Shown piece after piece: positions 61,758 through 64,000 of a stretch of DNA of 64,000 bases. This DNA comes from Pelomonas sp. Root1237 (GTDB lineage Bacteria > Pseudomonadota > Gammaproteobacteria > Burkholderiales > Burkholderiaceae_C): NCBI RefSeq assembly GCF_001425055.1, contig NZ_LMDK01000003.1:1307-65306 (forward strand), given 5' to 3'. The translations under genes were made by a program, and so were the position numbers. Positions within the stretch are counted from its first letter, which is position 1. Every line of letters starts with the position of its first letter. Under the pieces are notes generated by a model that was not told the origin of the DNA, ran no database searches, and was given only the letters and a program-made list of their open reading frames with translations.

Positions 61758-63029
61758 GTGCAACGTCGAAATTTCATGCGCGCTGCGGCCTTGGGGCCGA
61801 CCGTGCCGGCCCTGTTGGCCACCAGCGAGGCGGCAGCTGCGGCGACTGCTGCGACTGCCGCTGCGCCTGGACAGGAGCGTGCCTACATGCTCAACCTGCT
61901 GCGCCAGATGGCGGAGCCGGTGCTGGGCCTGATGTCCAAAGGCGAGCTGAAAAAGAAGTTCGCGCTCGAACTGAGCCCCACCTGGGATGGCCGCGACCCT
62001 TCCGTCGCCTATCTTGAATGTTTCGGCCGCCTGATTTCGGGCATCTCGCCGTGGCTCGCGCTGCCGGCGGATGACACTGCCGAGGGCAAGCTGCGCCAGC
62101 GCCTGCAACAACAGGCGCTGCAGAGCTACGCCAACGCGGTCGACCCCAAGAGCCCCGACTACCTGACCTGGAAGGGACATGGCCAGGCGCTGGTGGATTC
62201 CGCCTATTTCACCAACGCGCTGATGCGCGCACCCAAGGTGTTGTGGGAGCCGCTGGACGCGGCCACGAAAGGCCGCATCGTCGCCGAGATCAAGGGCCTG
62301 CGCCGCATCGAGGTGCCCTACATCAACTGGCTGCTGTTCGCGGCGATGAACGAGGCTTGGCTGCTGTCCATCGGTGAGGAATCCGACCCGATGCGCATGA
62401 ACGGGGCCATCCGCAAGATCAACGAGTGGTATGTCGGCGACGGCTGGATCAAGGACGGCCAGGACTTCCATTTCGACTACTACTGCTCCTACGTCATGTA
62501 CCCCATGCTGCTCGAGATCCTCGAGGTGCTGGTGGCCAGGAAGGGGCCGTTCTGGAACGCCAAGCCCGAGGACCTGCTCGCGCAGGCCACCAAGCGTGCG
62601 CAGCGCTATTGCGAGCATCTGGAGCGCTTCGTCGGCCCGCAGGGCAGCTACCCGCCGATCGGCCGCTCGCTGACCTACCGCACCGCGGTGTTCCAGCCGC
62701 TGGCCTTGCTGGCCTGGCGCAAGCAGCTGCCGGCATCGTTGCCCGAGGGGCAGGTGCGCTCGGCCTTGCACGCCGCGCACGTGGCGATCTGGGACGGCCC
62801 CGGAAACTTCACGAAGGACGGTTTCCTGACCATCGGCTTTCGCGGCCATCAGCCCGAACTGGGGGACTGGTACTCCAACAACGGCAGCATGTACATCGCC
62901 GCGGCGGGCCTGCTCGCGCTGGGCCTGCCCGCGACCGACTCCTACTGGACGGCGCCGGCGCAGGACTGGACGCAGAAGAAGGCGTTCAGCAGCAACCGCT
63001 TTCCCAAAGACTACGCCGTGGGCTACTGA
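61758..63029 (+). CDS. DUF2264 (GH154-like) protein, Tat-exported
   Basis: A 423-residue protein whose N-terminus has a twin-arginine signal (QRRNFMRAAALG). The body matches DUF2264: FALELSPTWDGRDPSVAYLECFGRLISGISPWL, YTAAAA-free helical body, WLLFAAMNEAWLLSIGE, DGWIKDGQDFHFDYYCSYVMYPMLLE, LERFVGPQGSYPPIGRSLTYR. The family contains GH154 beta-glucuronidase-type enzymes. GGAG nine bases before GTG 61758 sets the start; 20 bases after the GH105 stop. Its stop overlaps the next start (TGATG). The substrate is likely a glucuronic oligosaccharide. Confidence 0.88.
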   Translation: MQRRNFMRAAALGPTVPALLATSEAAAAATAATAAAPGQERAYMLNLLRQMAEPVLGLMSKGELKKKFALELSPTWDGRDPSVAYLECFGRLISGISPWLALPADDTAEGKLRQRLQQQALQSYANAVDPKSPDYLTWKGHGQALVDSAYFTNALMRAPKVLWEPLDAATKGRIVAEIKGLRRIEVPYINWLLFAAMNEAWLLSIGEESDPMRMNGAIRKINEWYVGDGWIKDGQDFHFDYYCSYVMYPMLLEILEVLVARKGPFWNAKPEDLLAQATKRAQRYCEHLERFVGPQGSYPPIGRSLTYRTAVFQPLALLAWRKQLPASLPEGQVRSALHAAHVAIWDGPGNFTKDGFLTIGFRGHQPELGDWYSNNGSMYIAAAGLLALGLPATDSYWTAPAQDWTQKKAFSSNRFPKDYAVGY

Positions 63030-64000
63030 TGAAGCGGGCGTTCCTCGCCGTTTGGCTGGCCTTGAACGCGCTCGGCGCCAGCGCGGCGGAGCGCCTGGTC
63101 GTCACTGTCCGGCACGAGCTGAAGGCCGCGCGGCCGGCCGAGACGATCGCGGTCCCCTGGTCCGAAGTGGCCCGGCGCCTGCCCGGGGCGTTGCTGCATC
63201 AGCTCGCCGTGCGCGATGCCAGCGGCAACTTGGTGCCCTACCAGGTCACCAACGTGGCGCCGTTGGCGAAAGACCCGAAGAACGAAGGCATCGCCTACGG
63301 GGAGCTGATCTTCCAGCATGACTTCGCCATGGACGAGCAGAGCGCACGCTTCACCGTCGAGAAGGCAACGACGGTCGCGCCGCCGTTTCCCGTCAAGGCC
63401 TTTGCCCGCTATGTCCCCGAGCGCCTCGACGACTTCGCTTGGGAGAACGACAAGATCGGGCACCGCACCTACGGCCAGGCGCTGGCCGCGCCGGCGCCGC
63501 CCGGGAGCGACAAGGAAGTCCTCGTCACCAGCGGTGTCGACATCTGGTTCAAGCGGCCGTCCTATCTCATCGTCGACCGTTGGTACAACAAGGGCCACGA
63601 CCACTATCACAAGGACGAGGGCGAAGGGCTCGACATGTACGCCGTCGGCCGCACCCGCGGCGCGGGCGGCACGGGCATCTGGAATGGCAGCCGGCTGTTC
63701 GTCAGCCGCAACTATTCGGCGTGGCGCGTCGTCACGAACGGGCCCGTCCGTGCCGTTTTCGAGTTGACCTACGACAAGTGGGACGCGGGCGGTGTGGCGG
63801 TCAGCGAAGTGAAGCGGTTCACGGTCGACGCGGGCCATCTTTTCGACACGGTCGAAAGCACTTTCAGCACTGCCACGCCGCAGACGCTCACGGTCGCGCT
63901 GGGTCTCAACAAGAAGCCGGCCTATCCCGAGCAGGCGCCGACGGTCGCTGCTTACCGTGCCCCGGACACGCTGATGCAATGGGTGCGCCAGCGCAGTGCG
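63029..64000 (+). CDS. DUF4861 family protein, 5' part (continues past the window)
   Basis: The first 324 codons of a secreted protein: signal peptide (AFLAVWLALNALGASA), then DUF4861-type sequence (ETIAVPWSEVARRLPG, VRDASGNLVPYQVT, VPERLDDFAWENDKIGHRTYG, WYNKGHDHYHKDEGEGLDMYAVG). DUF4861 proteins sit with unsaturated uronyl hydrolases and pectin/alginate genes in many genomes; the HDHYHKD histidines are a notable conserved patch and may bind metal or sugar. ATG overlaps the stop of the previous gene. Function unproven. Confidence 0.85.
   Translation, partial: MKRAFLAVWLALNALGASAAERLVVTVRHELKAARPAETIAVPWSEVARRLPGALLHQLAVRDASGNLVPYQVTNVAPLAKDPKNEGIAYGELIFQHDFAMDEQSARFTVEKATTVAPPFPVKAFARYVPERLDDFAWENDKIGHRTYGQALAAPAPPGSDKEVLVTSGVDIWFKRPSYLIVDRWYNKGHDHYHKDEGEGLDMYAVGRTRGAGGTGIWNGSRLFVSRNYSAWRVVTNGPVRAVFELTYDKWDAGGVAVSEVKRFTVDAGHLFDTVESTFSTATPQTLTVALGLNKKPAYPEQAPTVAAYRAPDTLMQWVRQRSA

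Noticed and set aside
61611-62849. Long minus-strand open frame under the DUF2264 gene
   Set aside because: Complement of a conserved coding sequence; no family signature.
63023-63979. Long minus-strand open frame under the DUF4861 gene
   Set aside because: Shadow of the signal-peptide-bearing plus-strand gene, which is coupled to its neighbour.

Overview
The window is GC-rich, densely packed DNA with many ATGA, GTGA and TGATG stop/start overlaps. Gene content (a FdxA-type ferredoxin, TonB receptor, type II secretion/type IV pilus-like proteins, L-fuconate breakdown, pectin-type oligosaccharide enzymes) suggests a free-living, polysaccharide-using betaproteobacterium of the Burkholderiales (Roseateles/Rubrivivax-like). 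That placement is an inference from gene style, not from a marker gene. No rRNA, tRNA, CRISPR array, phage or transposase was seen.

Layout. (1) 1-5.6 kb, minus strand: sugar-acid catabolism. A short-chain dehydrogenase, a fumarylacetoacetate-hydrolase-family enzyme and an L-fuconate dehydratase form the non-phosphorylating L-fucose route. They are followed by a DUF1080 secreted protein, a ROK repressor and a truncated xylulokinase. Two TTGG-N5-CCAA operators mark the promoter regions. (2) 5.8-7.1 kb: a membrane diguanylate cyclase. (3) 7.1-17.2 kb, minus strand: an operon of about eleven genes. It holds a GntR/UTRA regulator, an AprA-like flavoprotein, two ferredoxins, a HEAT-repeat protein, an ABC importer of the nitrate/sulfonate type, a DUF971 protein, a ferredoxin-NADP reductase and a YeiH transporter. 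It looks like an uptake-plus-redox system for an unidentified, probably sulfur-containing, substrate. A 267-base nested inverted-repeat element sits inside it.

(4) 17.5-25.4 kb, minus strand: TonB-dependent receptor, YfiR-like protein, hybrid sensor kinase and REC-GAF-GGDEF-EAL protein, a translationally coupled route from the outer membrane to cyclic-di-GMP. (5) 25.6-36.9 kb: a PAS hybrid kinase; a plus-strand set of DUF1579 protein, MFS transporter, AraC regulator and tautomerase; a glutathione S-transferase; a beta-propeller sensor kinase; and an unusual response regulator fused to a second histidine kinase.

(6) 37.4-48 kb: a 3349-residue secreted RHS protein with twelve Ig-like domains, SpvB and FG-GAP regions and a variable C-terminal domain. 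An overlapping AT-richer gene follows it, a likely toxin-immunity pair. (7) 48.3-58 kb: ten genes for a compact type II secretion/type IV pilus-like machine (PilO-, PilP-, secretin-, four pseudopilin-, GspF-, GspE-, PilM- and PilN-like). (8) 58-64 kb: MFS transporter and LacI repressor divergent from a GH105 lipoprotein, a DUF2264/GH154 protein and a DUF4861 protein, a locus for unsaturated uronic-acid oligosaccharides with two LacI-type operators in the divergent promoter.
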